From Symsagittifera roscoffensis (lineage: Eukaryota; Xenacoelomorpha; Acoela; Convolutidae), in the NCBI RefSeq assembly GCF_963678635.1, contig NC_087070.1, forward strand, positions 32,095,704 through 32,155,703: a stretch of 60,000 nt of DNA, in the 5' to 3' direction. The notes below the pieces were generated by a model. That model worked only from the letters and a program-made list of their open reading frames with translations, was not told the DNA's origin and made no database searches. Position 1 is the first letter of the stretch. Each line of letters begins with the position of its first letter. Positions 37,277-49,800 of this stretch are shown in pieces. The position numbers and the translations under genes were made by a program.

Positions 37277-37282
37277 AATAAA
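37277..37282 (+). terminator. Poly(A) signal AATAAA of the kinase gene
   Basis: A canonical AATAAA begins 9 nt after the TAG stop. In this AT-rich DNA the hexamer can occur by chance, but its position supports exon 16 as the last exon. Confidence 0.55.
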
Positions 37283-37299
37283 AAATGATTTCTATTCTG

Positions 37300-39190
37300 A
37301 CCTTGAACTGAATTATATTTATCAAGCTTCATGGGAATGTTTTGACTCAACTTTAATGATGATGACGATGATAGAGTTTGCACACTTTTTAGTGTTATTG
37401 CAAATGAAAGCATTCCGATTTTCTCAAATTGAACCATGAAGTAGTTGACCTTGAACGGTCATTTTAAGGTCATATAGTTTCTTGAGTTAGTTAAGTTCGT
37501 CCCAAAATCGTTACCTGTTCACTTCCATTAACCCTGAAACTTTGCTAGTGTTTGAATGAAACACCTATAATTTATTGCATACTGTTTGTTTATAAAAGCA
37601 ACATTACCAAATCACATCAATAATTACATCACAAGTCCGTTTTCTCTTACATTGATCTTATTGCTGTCAAAATTGTCTCAAATAGTTTGCAGTATGAATG
37701 CAGAATGCTTTCTACAATCTAAGAGGTGTCTATAATTAACATGTACTAATATGTCTCATGTTTTCGATATTTTTGTACTGAAAGTTAATTGACGTAGCTT
37801 TGATTTTGGTAACTCGGTGCTCCATGTAAATCTTACCTCTAACGTACGATAAGAATAAATCGTTAAAAAACCATTTATTTTGGTCATACAATTCCGCCGA
37901 TAATTAATGTTTATACACACTCTTTTATTTCCATTACGACCGTAAAGGTTCGAGGTTCGCGGCATATGCAGACAATGCTACTCAACTTAGATAAGTTCAG
38001 AAAGGTTATTTCGTTTTATGATTGTCAGTTCTTGTGCTTGATGTTGATATGGACTGCTTAATGCAGGGCAAACTCCGATTCGTTCATAGTTTGAGCCCAA
38101 AAAAAAGTAATGTAAATCGTTTTCGCTATCGCGTGTGCATCGCGTGTTTTTTTTTGCCATTTGAGGCTTACTTGTTTTGACTGAATATCTATTGTATAAT
38201 GTATCCATAGTTTTAATCGGTTATTTCAACGTCCCGAAGACAACTTAGGGTAAATGTAAACAGTTTTTCGATGGTATAATTATTGCAATGGGTCGAGTAG
38301 GAGTTTTTTTTATTCAAAGGACAAAAATAAATTTTCAATATGTTTCAACAGTGTTGTGAAAAACTGGTTCGAAATTTTTTAATTTAGGTTTTTTAGACAA
38401 ATAAAGCATGCGAGTAGGCTTATTTTGTAATTCCAACCAAAATTGTTTTTCACAAATAATTATGGGAATAGATCGAGTGATATATACTACAGCCATTTCA
38501 GTCGTGATTTGAACGAAAAATTATTTATGTGTCAAGACTTTTTCAAATATTTATCTAAAAAATTTTTTTTGCAGCTGTAATTCTTGAAAAAGATGACTAA
38601 ATTTCATGAAAACTTAATTCTACTGGAAATCATGAATCACACTGCTGTGTTCCGTTTTTTTTTACTACTAGAAGCCAACTCTTTGTTGCAATTTCTACTT
38701 TTAGATACAGGTAAAAACTTTCGTAGAACCATCATTTGCAGTATGAAAGAAGTTTCTATAGTCGAATTTTTCTCTTTTCAACCATCCTTTGCAATTTTAG
38801 CGAAGTTTCGATGTGAAATTTTTCTCTTGTCATCCTTCAATTTTTTAACCAATTTTTTGTCGAAATTTTCTTTTTCAAAAATTACATACAAAGGTTTGGG
38901 GTTCCAGTCCCAGCCGGACCTTGTTTTCTTCAGTATATCCGAAATTAATTTTTTCCTGTAAAAATTGAATTGCCGTCTTTTTGTTAGCCTTTTTAAGTTT
39001 TTCGGCTTAGTTGCCACATCGCGAATTGTTATTTTGCTGTAAAAACTTTCATCATAGTTGCAAGTGATGTTCATTGTAGTTTCAGGAGGACTTGGAAACT
39101 TTTTTACAAAATTATTTTTTGTTCGGATCAGCAGAAATCTGACTGTCGATTTTTTCGGCTCAGTTTTTGCTTTGTAAATTTTGTTCCGTT
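37300..39190. other. Spacer after kinase gene, no gene recognised
   Basis: The DNA is AT-rich with chance frames only. The longest (38584-38961) is Phe/Leu-rich, driven by T runs, and has no domain. A tRNA-SINE-like B-box piece (GGGGTTCCAGTCCCAGCC) is at about 38896-38920, and a diverged copy of the 6.5-kb repeat is at about 39000-39110. Confidence 0.5.
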
Positions 39191-39195
39191 GCCAT

Positions 39196-39545
39196 CAGGG
39201 GCGGATTTAGGGGGGATCCGACCCCCCCCCCCCCCCTCAGGGATCTGACCCCCTGCCGACCCAAAGGATCCCCCCTTTGTACTCTTTTGGGATATATATT
39301 TTTGGTGACGGAAAAAAAAATTTTCTAAAGGCGCCTTTGGCGCCACCAATATATACTAATTTTGAGGGGGGAGCGCGCGACAAAAAAAACACAATTTTTT
39401 GGTAAAAATTTTCCAAAAAGTGCCTCCTTTTTCGGCCTATTTTTTTCAAAATTGTGCCTGCGGCGCAGAAATTTTGGCCGAAACGGGCTTTGTAGTGCTT
39501 TGGGAGAGCTCGGAAAATCAATTTGGTCGACCTAAAAAAAAAGAA
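39196..39545. mobile_element. hAT-like non-autonomous element with a C15 run (inverted copy)
   Basis: It begins CAGGGGCGGATTTAGG, followed by 15 C (39222-39236), and carries, inverted, the same blocks as 9588-10382 (GGTCGACC, GCGGCGCAG, GGCGCCACCAATATATAC). The far end near 39545 is not clearly bounded. No protein is encoded. Confidence 0.55.
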
Positions 39546-41033
39546 AAAAAGTCGACAAAATTTTAGAATTTTTTTTGACTTGATTATTTTGAAGGAAAAT
39601 TTATTACGAAAGATTTGGTAGACCTAGTCTTTAACATTTTTCGACCTAAGTTTTGAATGTTTGTGTTATCGCAAGTGATGCGAAACTCAACTCTGCCTCT
39701 GTGTTAATTTTGGCATTGCCTTCCTTTTGTGAAATCGTGTTGTTCAATCTGTGGAAAGCAAAACTTTTTCTTAGGAGATTCTAAAAAGTATTAAATTATA
39801 TTGAAAGTTTGCAGTGCTTAAGCATTTATACTGTGAATTTGCAAAAACATACAAGCATCTTTGTTTAACAGTTAATATGTCGGCTAAGTTCTTGGAAATT
39901 TTTTCCTCTGACCTTCGCAAATGAGATATGACTTTGTATTCGGGAGTGTTTTAGTTTTTTCTCAGTATTTTGTTCTTCACCCAAAAACAGGTACCACAAC
40001 TACTCATCAGAGTCGTTGAGTGATATATCATGAAAATTTTTTGATTCCTTATTTGAACGATTTTTCTAAAAAAAAATACGAAGAAAAAATTTTTTTTAAA
40101 TGTATTTCATTTATTTTTTGTCAGAATCTTTTTGAAAACAAATGTCAATTAGGTCTATTTCACGAATTTTCTACCGGTTTGTATAGTTTTTTTGTCCGAC
40201 ACCGAATTAAAAACGTCTCGAATTCGAAGAAAAAAGGGAAAGTTTTTTCTTTAGTTTTTCATATGAGTGTGGTCGAAACATTCAAAGATACTTGCACAGT
40301 TTTGGTGTAGCTAGGGAAAATTTGGCATCCAAAAAAAATTCAATTTAAAAACTAAAATAAACATAAGAAATTATTTCAAAAACAAATCATAAAATATTTC
40401 AGGCCGATTTTTTTATAATCATCTTCAGATGCGTTTCCATGAGTTCCATTTCCTGAGAATATGGGGCAGAAATATATTTTCAGCAAACAACAATTCTTGA
40501 AACAGCACCAAGATACTTATCGTCTGCTCCCAAAATGAAAGAAAATAGGTAGTTTGGAAAAACTAAGGCAAACTCTGACATAGGGAGACAAAAATCAAGA
40601 AAATATCTTAGGTTTCTAAGCGCAAACGAAAGTTTCCAACTATTTTAAAAACCTAAAAGCAAAAATTAAATTACTCTGAAACGTTCAAACATATTTCGTG
40701 CCAACTCACTGAAAATAGATCAATTCCGGAAAAACAACGAAATGGGTTAAAAAAATAGTGACGAAAAGGGTTATCTCACTGGGAATTTGTAGCGTTTTGA
40801 CGTTTTCACGATTTTTGTATTGATGACTGCTTGTTAGTGCCCTTAACTTTTTTGCATTGTCTGACATTTTTATGAAAGAAAAAAAAAGATTTGGGCCTCG
40901 GAAGTGGAGTACACATTGCGATCACTGCTTTATAATGCCCATGATTTTTTCGCATCGTCTAAAGTTTTTTCATGCAAATTTTTTTAGTTAATTTGGGCCT
41001 CGGCAATAGTGTACATTTTCGTTTCAATATACG
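39546..41033. other. Spacer, no gene recognised
   Basis: AT-rich with chance frames (for example 40020-40310, Phe/Lys-rich). A short GCAAGTGATGCGAAACTCAA fragment at about 39670 belongs to a dispersed motif also found at 6960, 28508, 29750, 35175 and 50520. Confidence 0.45.
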
Positions 41034-41109
41034 AAAAATCATACTACGACTGATATTTCATCAAAGAGGCCCCTCTCTTTGATGAAATATCAGTCGTAGT
41101 ATGATTTTT
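41034..41109. repeat. Perfect 35-bp palindrome with 6-nt loop
   Basis: Arm 41034-41068 (AAAAATCATACTACGACTGA and onward) is the exact reverse complement of 41075-41109; the loop is GCCCCT. Shorter pieces of the same arm (CTGATATTTCATGA, CTACGACTGATATTTGATGA) follow at 41110-41165. RNA from either strand would fold into a stable hairpin. Confidence 0.95.
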
Positions 41110-41139
41110 TCATACTACCACTGATATTTCATGATCAAA

Positions 41140-42600
41140 AACTACGACTGATATTTGATGAGATCAAAAATAAAACAGATACTTGAATTAGTTGTTTCGA
41201 CAAATATCAAAGGTATTATTCAAGGAACTATTCTTCCATTTTTTGTTGTTTGCTGAAATCTCAGAATGAGTATATCAAACGCAGTATTTTCTTCCATTTT
41301 TGTTCCATTTTCACCTTGTTCTTTTTTTTTAAATTTGTTTTTTGTATGATTCAAAAGTTTTGCACAATTGACAGTTGCTGGAACATTTTTGTGTTGCTAA
41401 CGAAAATAATAAAGCTATTGGTACAAAATGAAGCGAACTGAACCGATTGTTCAAAAAACCACTCGATTGTGTTTTTCGTATTTTTATAGAGAGCGGCGGA
41501 ATATTTACGCTTGGTGTCTTTTATTCAGACCATCTTTGACTCGTAAAGAAAATGTTTTTCACGACCAGTTGTTTTTAACCTGAAAATAATTTCTTTTTAT
41601 GCCTTGAGCCCGAAGATCAAAATCTGTTTTCCTGTAACAATTTTTTCGTGAACTTAGCAAGTTCAAAAATGTACCACTTTACAAAAAAAAACATTCGCGC
41701 AAAATTTCCAATTTTTGAGCGCGTAAACTGCAGGTTAATCCGGCTCAAAAATTGTTTGAAATTGAATGAGAGCAAATTGATTGATCTAATGATTGCATTT
41801 ATCTTTCAAATATAGTCGGTAACTGCGCAAAAATGACATAATAAATCATAAAAAATAATAATAAAATCGAAAATCGGTCTGATTAATGAAAATAAAAACA
41901 GGAACTTTTTCCAATTTTTGTTAAATTTGCATTTGGGTTTCATCAAGGATATTCAAATAGGTCAAAAATTGTTTTAAAAAAGTAAGATTTTTTACAGCTA
42001 AAAAAGCTTACAAGTGTGTTTGAAAAAAATTGACAGACCAGTGTCATTTAAAGTTTTGAAAAATATCAAAAAGCTGAAAATTTTAAACCAATTTATCTTC
42101 TAGCTGAGACAAGGTTTCAGATGAAAAAAACTAAGACAATTTTTTTGGAATCCAAATCACGGCTGAATAAAGGTAAACATGGCATCACGCTTGATAAATC
42201 CTCTGAGGTTTTCGAGTTTTCTTTAAGGTAGTCAAATTCGGGTGAAAAAAAGCATTGGCTATTTATGTAAGGAAGAATTTCGGAAATCGAAACAATAACT
42301 TCAGTTTGAGCAAGAAGTCTCACACCCCAATGAAATTTTATTAAAAATCAAAACACTTTTGTTGATAAAAGATCAGTTGATCAGTTGTAGTCTAGTTTGC
42401 TTCAATACTGAATTGCAAATTTACTCAAATGCTGAGGCCTGAATCATATTTTTAGAAATTGCGTTTACACTTTCAGCATCATGAATAATTGCTGAGAAAC
42501 TAGCTTATAATAGATTCAGAGACTTTTACCTATATCGCAAACTAAATCCAAGTAATATACATTATTTGTGATTAGTTAAAGCAAATTTCTGTGAATCTAT
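41140..42600 (+). repeat. Left direct-repeat arm flanking the polymerase element
   Basis: Several blocks recur in the same order and orientation at 46170-46870: GATCAAAAATAA.A.AGATACTT, ATGATTCAAAA.TTTGCACAA with GGAACATT, CAAATTCG.GTGA.AAAA..CATTGGCTATTTA, GAAGAATTTCGGAAAT and AATTTCTGTGAATCTA. Identity is moderate, and each arm has private insertions or deletions. Confidence 0.6.
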
Positions 42601-42604
42601 TGTA

Positions 42605-42775
42605 AGTAGTAGATGTCGGAGTTTGAGTGGGGGGGGGGGGGATGGTGGTGGTGGTGGTGGTGGAAAACCTTCATGTTTTGAGATAGGGAATAGAGCATCG
42701 GCCTTCCAGTTTTGTATTAACATTGGGTATAGAGTCTACAATGTATCAGGGTAGGGAGTACCAATGGTAAGGTAT
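42605..42775 (+). repeat. Left inverted repeat of polymerase element
   Basis: A G13 run (42629-42641) and a TGG microsatellite are followed by GATAGGGAATAGAGCAT, CTTCCAG, TGTATTAACATTGG.TATAGAGTCT and AGGGA.TACCAA. The reverse complement of all these lies at 45895-46055 in mirrored order, with similarity continuing a few bases outside the G run. Confidence 0.75.
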
Positions 42776-43109
42776 CATGGTTTGTGTGATGATAAGAGAA
42801 TTGTCAGAAAAACGATTTTTTTTTGGTTTTTGTGTTGAAATGTCTAATTTTTTTGCAGAAATCTCGGCGCGCGTTATCTAAATAATAAATACCACTGGTA
42901 AATTACGTGTAGATTGTGGAATGAATGTCTTTAAATAGTTTTTTGGTGCATGGTAAGTCAAATGGTTAGAGTTTTTGAGCAAAAATTGAGATTTTTTATC
43001 AAAAAAAAAATGATTTTTTTAAAAAGAACTTCGAAACACGATAATATTTGTTATAATGCCACCTATTAACTAATTTGTTAGATAACCTTGTTTGTTGAAA
43101 CATCTACTT

Positions 43110-45720
43110 TGAAGATTCGGAAGAAGCATATATGTCAACACAGTTCTTGCGAATTCAGAAAAATCATATCATTGATTTGAAACAACATCTCGAGAGATAT
43201 TTAAATACTTTACCTGTTTTTGGATTTAACAGTGGTAGATATGATTTGAATTTGAGCAAGTCCTACTTAATCCCTCATTTAGTTCGCGATAAAGAATAAG
43301 AAACATCAGTCACCAAAAAAGCAAATGGTTTAATATCTTTCAAGTTTGGAGATGTACAATTTCTTGATATAATGAAATTTCTGGGTGGAGCAACAACTCT
43401 GGACTCCTTTCTCAAAGCCTATAAAACTAGCGAAACGAAAGGAATCTTTGTCTATGAGTGGTTTGATAACCCAGACAAATTTGATTTTCCCGAATTGCCA
43501 CCGTATGAAGCTTTCTTCAGAAAGCTTAAAAACAATAATCCTCTAGACAAAGATTTCACTGATTATGAGAAGCTGAAAAAGAGTGGACTTGACAAACAAC
43601 AGGCACTGAAAAAGCTTCAAGCCAAGACCGTTCCTCCATCTGGTTTGGATAATTACAATTACTCACGAGAGACTTGGAAGAAAAACGGAATGACTGTGTT
43701 CAAGGACTTTTGGCAGTGGTACAATAATAAGGATGTAGTTCCAACCATGGGGCGATACAAAAAATGATTCGGTTTTATCATAACAAGGAAGTTGATATGT
43801 TGAAACTTGGATGTACACTTAAAAGTCGAGCAAACATATGTCTACCTAAATCTACAAATTATAAGTTTTATCGATTTTGCGAAAGTGATAAAAATTTGTG
43901 TGAAAGAGTACGAGAAAACATGACCGGTGGACCTTCCATTGTATTCACTCGAAAAGCTGTGAACGATAAAAAAAAATTAATCAGAAATTAATCAATTGTT
44001 TGTAAATCAATCGTTGGAATTGATGCAAGTCAGCTCTACCCCTTCTCATTGTGTCAAGATATGCCAAAAGGAGTGTGCACGAGATGAGACTTTGACACTG
44101 ATATGCAGAATTTTAGAACTAGACATAATCGCACGCGCAAATTTGAGAATATGGTCATGTTTTTTTACTAGGAAGCAAGACCAGAATGAAAAATTGTTTT
44201 GCATCTGGAAAACAGAAAAAAGTCGACTGTTTTCATGTGAACGGTTATTATGATCACTGTAAAACTGTGTTCGAAGCAATGGGATGCTACTTCCACTTCT
44301 GTTCCTGTCAAGAAGCTCATCTCTCGTTAACAGAGCAGGATACTGAACGAGGAAAAAAGAAGAGAGAGATGGATGATATGAGACGGGAATACATAAAAGA
44401 GAAAGAATACAAAATTGAAGAAAGGTGGGAGTTTGAGTAATAGAAAACCGATGACAAGATCAAAAAAAAAACGTCAGAATCTAATTTTTCTACAAAAGAC
44501 CTCTTTCTACAGACTCCTTTCTAGCAAAAAAAGAAGGATCTCATTTTGGTTATGTTCAATGCAATTTAGTTGTTCCAGATTAACTGAAGTCAAAATTTGC
44601 CAACCTTTCTCTAATTTTCAAAAACACTGATGTTGGAAGGAACCATATTGGAGACTACATGAAGTATCATGCAATCGAGAACGAAACAATAAAACATCCT
44701 CAGAGAATGCTGATATCTAGTTTCAAGCTAGAAAATGGAACAGTTATAACTCCTCTCTTCAAGTTTATATGGAACTTGGCTTGCAGTGCACCAAAACTTA
44801 CCGTTTTGTTCAGTATTCTCCTCGGAAATGCTTTAATAATTTGGTTCAATCAGTGGTTGATGCGAGAAGAGAAGGAGATGAAAACCCTTTGTCAGGAGTT
44901 GTAGCAGAAACTATGAAGCTTTTGGGTAATTCCTCCTATGGATATCAGATCATGGATAGATCCAGGCATACAATTACGAAGTATCTGAACGATGAAAAAA
45001 CTCATAAAGCGATCAATGAGCCCTTGTTCAAAAGATTGAATGCAGTTGAAAAAGACTTGTATGAGGTGGAGTTGTTGAAATCGACCATTGAATACCGAGA
45101 ACCCATCATTGTTGGCTTTTTCTTCATACTGCAGTATGCGAAACTGAGAATGTTGGAACTCTACTATAACTTCTTTGACAAGTTCTGTGATGTAAATAAC
45201 TTTGAGGAGTTGGAGATGGATACAGACTCACTTTACTTGGCACTTGCTGAAGAAAACTTGTACGACTGTATCGAACCAGAAAAACGGATAATTGGGGAAA
45301 AAAATTAGGGAAAATGACTGCAAAATTCAAGGCTTTTTCAAGGCGAATGCAAAATCTTTTTTCTTCCCTAGAACGTGTTGCAGTACGCATGAAAAGCATG
45401 ATAAACGGGAGCCGGGACTTTTCAAAGAGAAGTTTAGATGTACAGAAATGCTATGTTTGTGTAGCAAGACATATTGCTGCTATGACAACAAGTCCGATAA
45501 GTTCAAATTTAGCAGCAAAGAAATAAATAAACGGGTTCTAGAAGATTCTGGAGACGGTCCCATGACAAAGTACAGGAGAGTACTCGATGAAGCAGTAAAC
45601 CTTACATCTACTAACAGAGAATTCAGAACTGTAAATCATATGAGCAAACAAAGAAAAGACTTAGTTATTTTTATCCCAAAACACAAGTTCGAGATGATGG
45701 AACTCATACAAAACCATTGA
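43110..45720 (+). pseudogene. Broken Polinton/adintovirus-type DNA polymerase B
   Basis: This is a remnant of a protein-primed family-B DNA polymerase (DNA_pol_B_2 type) that in intact Polinton/Maverick elements and related viruses copies the element. Visible parts, in order, are an exonuclease-side segment with GFNSGRYDLN (about 43200-43250) ended by a TAA near 43300; open pieces at 43372-43767, 43764-43991, 44186-44440 and 44640-44770; a palm segment at 44769-45308 with the motif B string KLLGNSSYG (44916-44942) and the catalytic DTDS (45219-45230); and a C-terminal piece at 45292-45720. At least six frame changes or stops separate them, and the N-terminal part is missing. No integrase, ATPase, protease or capsid gene is nearby. 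It is dead as a gene. Confidence 0.9.
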
Positions 45721-45889
45721 ACTTATTAGAACTGATCTGATGTAGTAAATTTTTTTATGATGTCCTATTATATTGGTTTTATGATATTAAAATGTAAAAT
45801 TTTGAGGTAAACTCAATCTACAATGCAGTGATTTACAAACTTTTTTTGTACCTTAATTTTTTAAAATCAAAAACTCAATTTTTACAAAT

Positions 45890-46060
45890 TTCAGTAGGTT
45901 TCAGACTGGATTCAGCTAGTTGGTATTCCCTATTTTTATACATTACAGACTCTATATCCAATGTTAATACATAGCTGGAAGATTGTATGCTCTATTCCCT
46001 ATCTGAAAATATGGGGGTCTTCTAGGACCCCCCCCCCCCCCCCACTTAACCTCCAATTTC
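45890..46060 (-). repeat. Right inverted repeat of polymerase element
   Basis: This is the mirror of 42605-42775: AGACTCTATATCCAATGTTA, CTGGAAG, ATGCTCTATTCCCTATC and then a C16 run (46028-46043). The polymerase remnant lies between the two, giving an element of about 3.45 kb. Confidence 0.75.
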
Positions 46061-46169
46061 TGAATGCAGTTATAAAAAGGCGTTGCTTGATCTGGGCCTC
46101 AAGAATTGAGTAGACTTGCAACTCAATATAGGAGCAACACAAACAACAACAGAGATTTCATCAAACAGC

Positions 46170-46870
46170 AGGAAATTTCAGATCAAAAATAAGATAGATA
46201 CTTACATCTATCTCGACGAAAATTAAAAATTGATATTTCATGATATTTCTAGGAACAATGGCTTGGACTGGAAATCTTTGACGACTGTTTTCTGAAAAAA
46301 TTTTCCAATTTTTTCAAAATTACACCGATTTGAATTTTGTTGTCTGCTCGTTCCATTGTTTTGCTTTGATCTTGTTTTTTCACTTTTTGCTTTTTTCTTG
46401 ATTCATCTTTTTTCACTTTCGCACAACTGATATTTGCCGGAACATTCTTGTTTTCTTGATTCAAAATTTTCGCTTAAATGATTTTTGTCGGTACCTTCTT
46501 GTTTTCATGATTCAATTTTTCGCACAAATTCTGTCTGTCGGGACATTCTTTGTTTCTTGATTCAAAATTTTTGCACAACTGATATTTGGCGGGACATTCC
46601 TGTTTTCTTGATTCAAAATTTTCGCACAACTGAAGATTGACAGCACGCTGAGATAATTCCAAGTTTTTTTTGGAGGTAGTCAAATTCGAGTGAGAAAAAA
46701 CATTGGCTATTTAGATTGAGAAGAATTTCGGAAATTGAAAAAATAGTTGCCAGTTCAGCGAGAGTTTTTTATAATCCAATGAAGACTGAATTAAATCTCA
46801 AAAGTTATACATACTTGTATCTGCAATTAGTTTAGGCAAAATTCTGTGAATCTACGACTAATGTGTGCCA
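46170..46870 (+). repeat. Right direct-repeat arm flanking the polymerase element
   Basis: The arm matches 41140-42600 in the same orientation (see that entry). It is shorter and has an internal 51-bp minisatellite where the left arm has a single unit. Confidence 0.6.
46385..46640 (-). repeat. Minisatellite, about five 51-bp units
   Basis: Units read TTTTCTTGATTCAAAATTTT, CGCACAACTGATATTTG and GGGACATTC. Because 51 is divisible by three, the - strand stays open over 46474-46683 as a 17-residue repeat (CENFESRKQECPAKYQL). A single related unit lies at about 41346-41395. The array could be the relic of a coding repeat or a chance open frame. Confidence 0.75.
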
Positions 46871-46879
46871 GTTTTTAAG

Positions 46880-49800
46880 CAATTATTTGTGATGCTGAAA
46901 ACGTAAAAGCAGTTTTTTATCCCGCATTATTTATCTTAAGTAGTCCAAATTAATTTACGCGATCTAGTGTGTTATATACTCCACATGCAACTCAAATATA
47001 ACACTTAATACTTGATATTGGCTGTTGGGGAGGAAACATTCATCAACATTTTTTGCCTGACATTTTTTGGTAACAGTTAAAGGGCAGTCTGAACAAGCAA
47101 GATTTTGCCTTGATTATTGCAGTCATTTTTGCAAAATAAAAATACTTTAAATACAAAATGCTCAAAATTGAAGCCATAAAATTAATTTCCTCTTCCAAAA
47201 TGTCTACTCAAAGTGTCAAAATGGTATTCTAAAAAATCCGGCAGATGTTCAAATTCTACTACGTATTCATGTGCCACGTGAACAAAAATATATGGTTTTC
47301 AAATGGTAATTAAACGTGCGCTTTTTCGGCCGCAATCAAAATTCATATATTCTGCTTTTCTCTCTATGCATTTTTTTTCTCTACAAAAAAAACTAATCTA
47401 AAGCGAATATGAAAGCTCATTTGGTTTTACTATATCAGAAATTTTTACTCAATGGCTTATTTTAATACGCGTTTTTACACGGTTACATTTTTGATGTTTT
47501 GTTTACAAGTGGTACACCTTTAGAACTTCTAAAACGTGCAAATTTGTGAACCGTTTTCATTTGTTTGATGAAAACGCTATTGTGATAATCTCAATATTGC
47601 CATTCACATTGCCGTTTGATTTGCTGTTCGAAAAACTGTTACTGAATTGAATCATAGTACGCTTCACTTGTTTTTACAGGATTTACAATATATCAAAACG
47701 GGACATTAAAAGAGAAGAAAACAAAAAGATCGACGAAAACTTAAAAAAAAAACGAAATGAAGAGAACTAGCAGCATTAATTGAAGTATCAAAGAGGTCAA
47801 GTAATTTCCTGGAAACCACGTTCCTGAGGCCAGAACTTGGGTGCAGAAATTGATGCTACTCCTAGTTACATCCAAAAACTAAGAATTTATTTCGAAAGAA
47901 TTGAAATCAGCAAGATTGAGATGACACTAAAACGAAGAGGTAATCTCGTTTTCATTTTGTGTTTCATCACCATATGCTTTGAAAAACTGCAAGCTTAAGC
48001 TGCACACTGAGTCATTTTTGTTGTTTGTATCAAATTGAGGATTTTATATATGCGATTAGGCAGATTTTTAGTTTGTTATTGCGCGAAGCAAAAAAACTGC
48101 AATTAATTTAAAACACATACTAGATTATTTTGCTATTTGAATCTGTTTATTACAGGTCTTGCTATTTCACTTTCGCAAAAAAATCCCCTAAAAGTTCAAA
48201 TTTAGTTTTAGCTTCACTATTGACACAGTTCGACTCATGTTTCGTTACGGTTAAAAAATTCTGCCATCTCAACTCAAAATAGCTGGAAACTTAAAAAATT
48301 TTATGGTCGATGGATCAAGTGATCTCGCCACTAAGTTGAGCTTCAGTTTGATTGACCATACTTTTTTTTATATAAACCAAACGTAAAATAAGATGCAAAT
48401 AGAACTAGTTGGGATGAAATTATGTAAAGGATTTTCCTATTTCATCCAATTCTTATTGGATGAATTTACCAGGTGATAGCTTAGAGGTGAAAGTGTTTGA
48501 AATTTTAAGTAAAACGTATGATTTTTTGAACAAATTATCGCAAAGGATTCAGTAATGTTGCAGTACCTTGAGATATAACCTGAGTTGATCTCTGACACAG
48601 CTAAAGTGGCACTGTACAGATACTCATGCATTGATCGAAATTAACTGAAACATTATTGAAGCTGTACTTATCTATTCTAGGAGACCAATCGATTAGCTTT
48701 CTGGAATCCAAACCATAAAATAGCCCCCACCACAGTTTTTTAATTGGAAAATTCAAATAAAAGAAAACTTTCATTTTACAGTTTATTTTTCCCCAATTAA
48801 AATTCTATCTCTAATTGATGAAAAATAGTGAAGTAAAAAATTTTAACTCTCAAAAAAATTCAATAGTGTTCGCGTTTTTGCTCATCACATCGTTTTTGAT
48901 TATGTTTTTATCTAATCCGTTGATATAGAAAAGATGCTTAGATTGGTTATATTTAACCGTAAATAATTTTGAGCAAAATTGATAATCACTTGTCTTAGAT
49001 AATCTGAACACACAAACCATAACATAATTTATCAAGCGGTATGAAATTTTTTTTAATGACAATTAAAAAATTGACTACAACGTAGCTTCTAAAACCAAAA
49101 TGAACAATAAATTTCTGGATTGAAGTTTCAATAGTTACGCTTGCGATAAGCAAGCGTTATCAAACTAGAATATAGACTTTTTTTCGGGTGAACAACTAGT
49201 TTAACAAAATCAGTTGAATCACTTCTTTTCACTTCTCTTCTTATCTTTAACTTCTCTTCTTACTTTTCGTAACATGGTCCAGGTTGCTTGCCACTTGGTC
49301 TGGAGGTAAAGCAGTTGCCTTAGTACCCTGCCTTAGTCGTGGCCGGATCTTGTTTTTTTTTAATATCAAAGAAATTGAAAAAAAAAATCCGAGAAAAAAG
49401 AATAGTTGGTTTTTTGTTTGTTCGCCTTGTTTCTTTTGGTAATTTTTGTTCCGTTGTTGCTGATTTAAAAATCAAGTGCCTGGCTCGTATGTTTGGAATG
49501 AACTTCCATTAAGACATAGGAAAGTTTACTTAAAAAGAAAACATAAAAAGCCAAAAATGAAAATTTTTGAAAAAAAAAACTGTTTTCATTTTAAGTTAGT
49601 GTAGTGTTTCAAGCAGAAAATTTTGACTATTCTGACCAGATAAGAATTATAAGGGGCGTATTGTTACAATATCTATGAAATTTTTGGAAAGTCGTGTAAT
49701 ATTACACATTCCTGACTATCAAATTGACAATTTTTGAGAAGGTTGTAATTTGATTTTATTGATAATTTGGGGTTTTACGGATTAAGTTTGATGATGGACT

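Noticed and set aside
38584-38961. 125-codon + strand frame
   Set aside because: Phe/Leu-rich product of T-rich DNA with no domain, codon bias or splice context; the opposite strand is equally open.
40020-40310. 96-codon + strand frame
   Set aside because: Low-complexity Phe/Lys/Ser composition driven by A/T runs; no support.
43372-45720. Intact viral or Polinton polymerase gene
   Set aside because: Multiple frameshifts and stops and a missing N-terminal part show it is a pseudogene.
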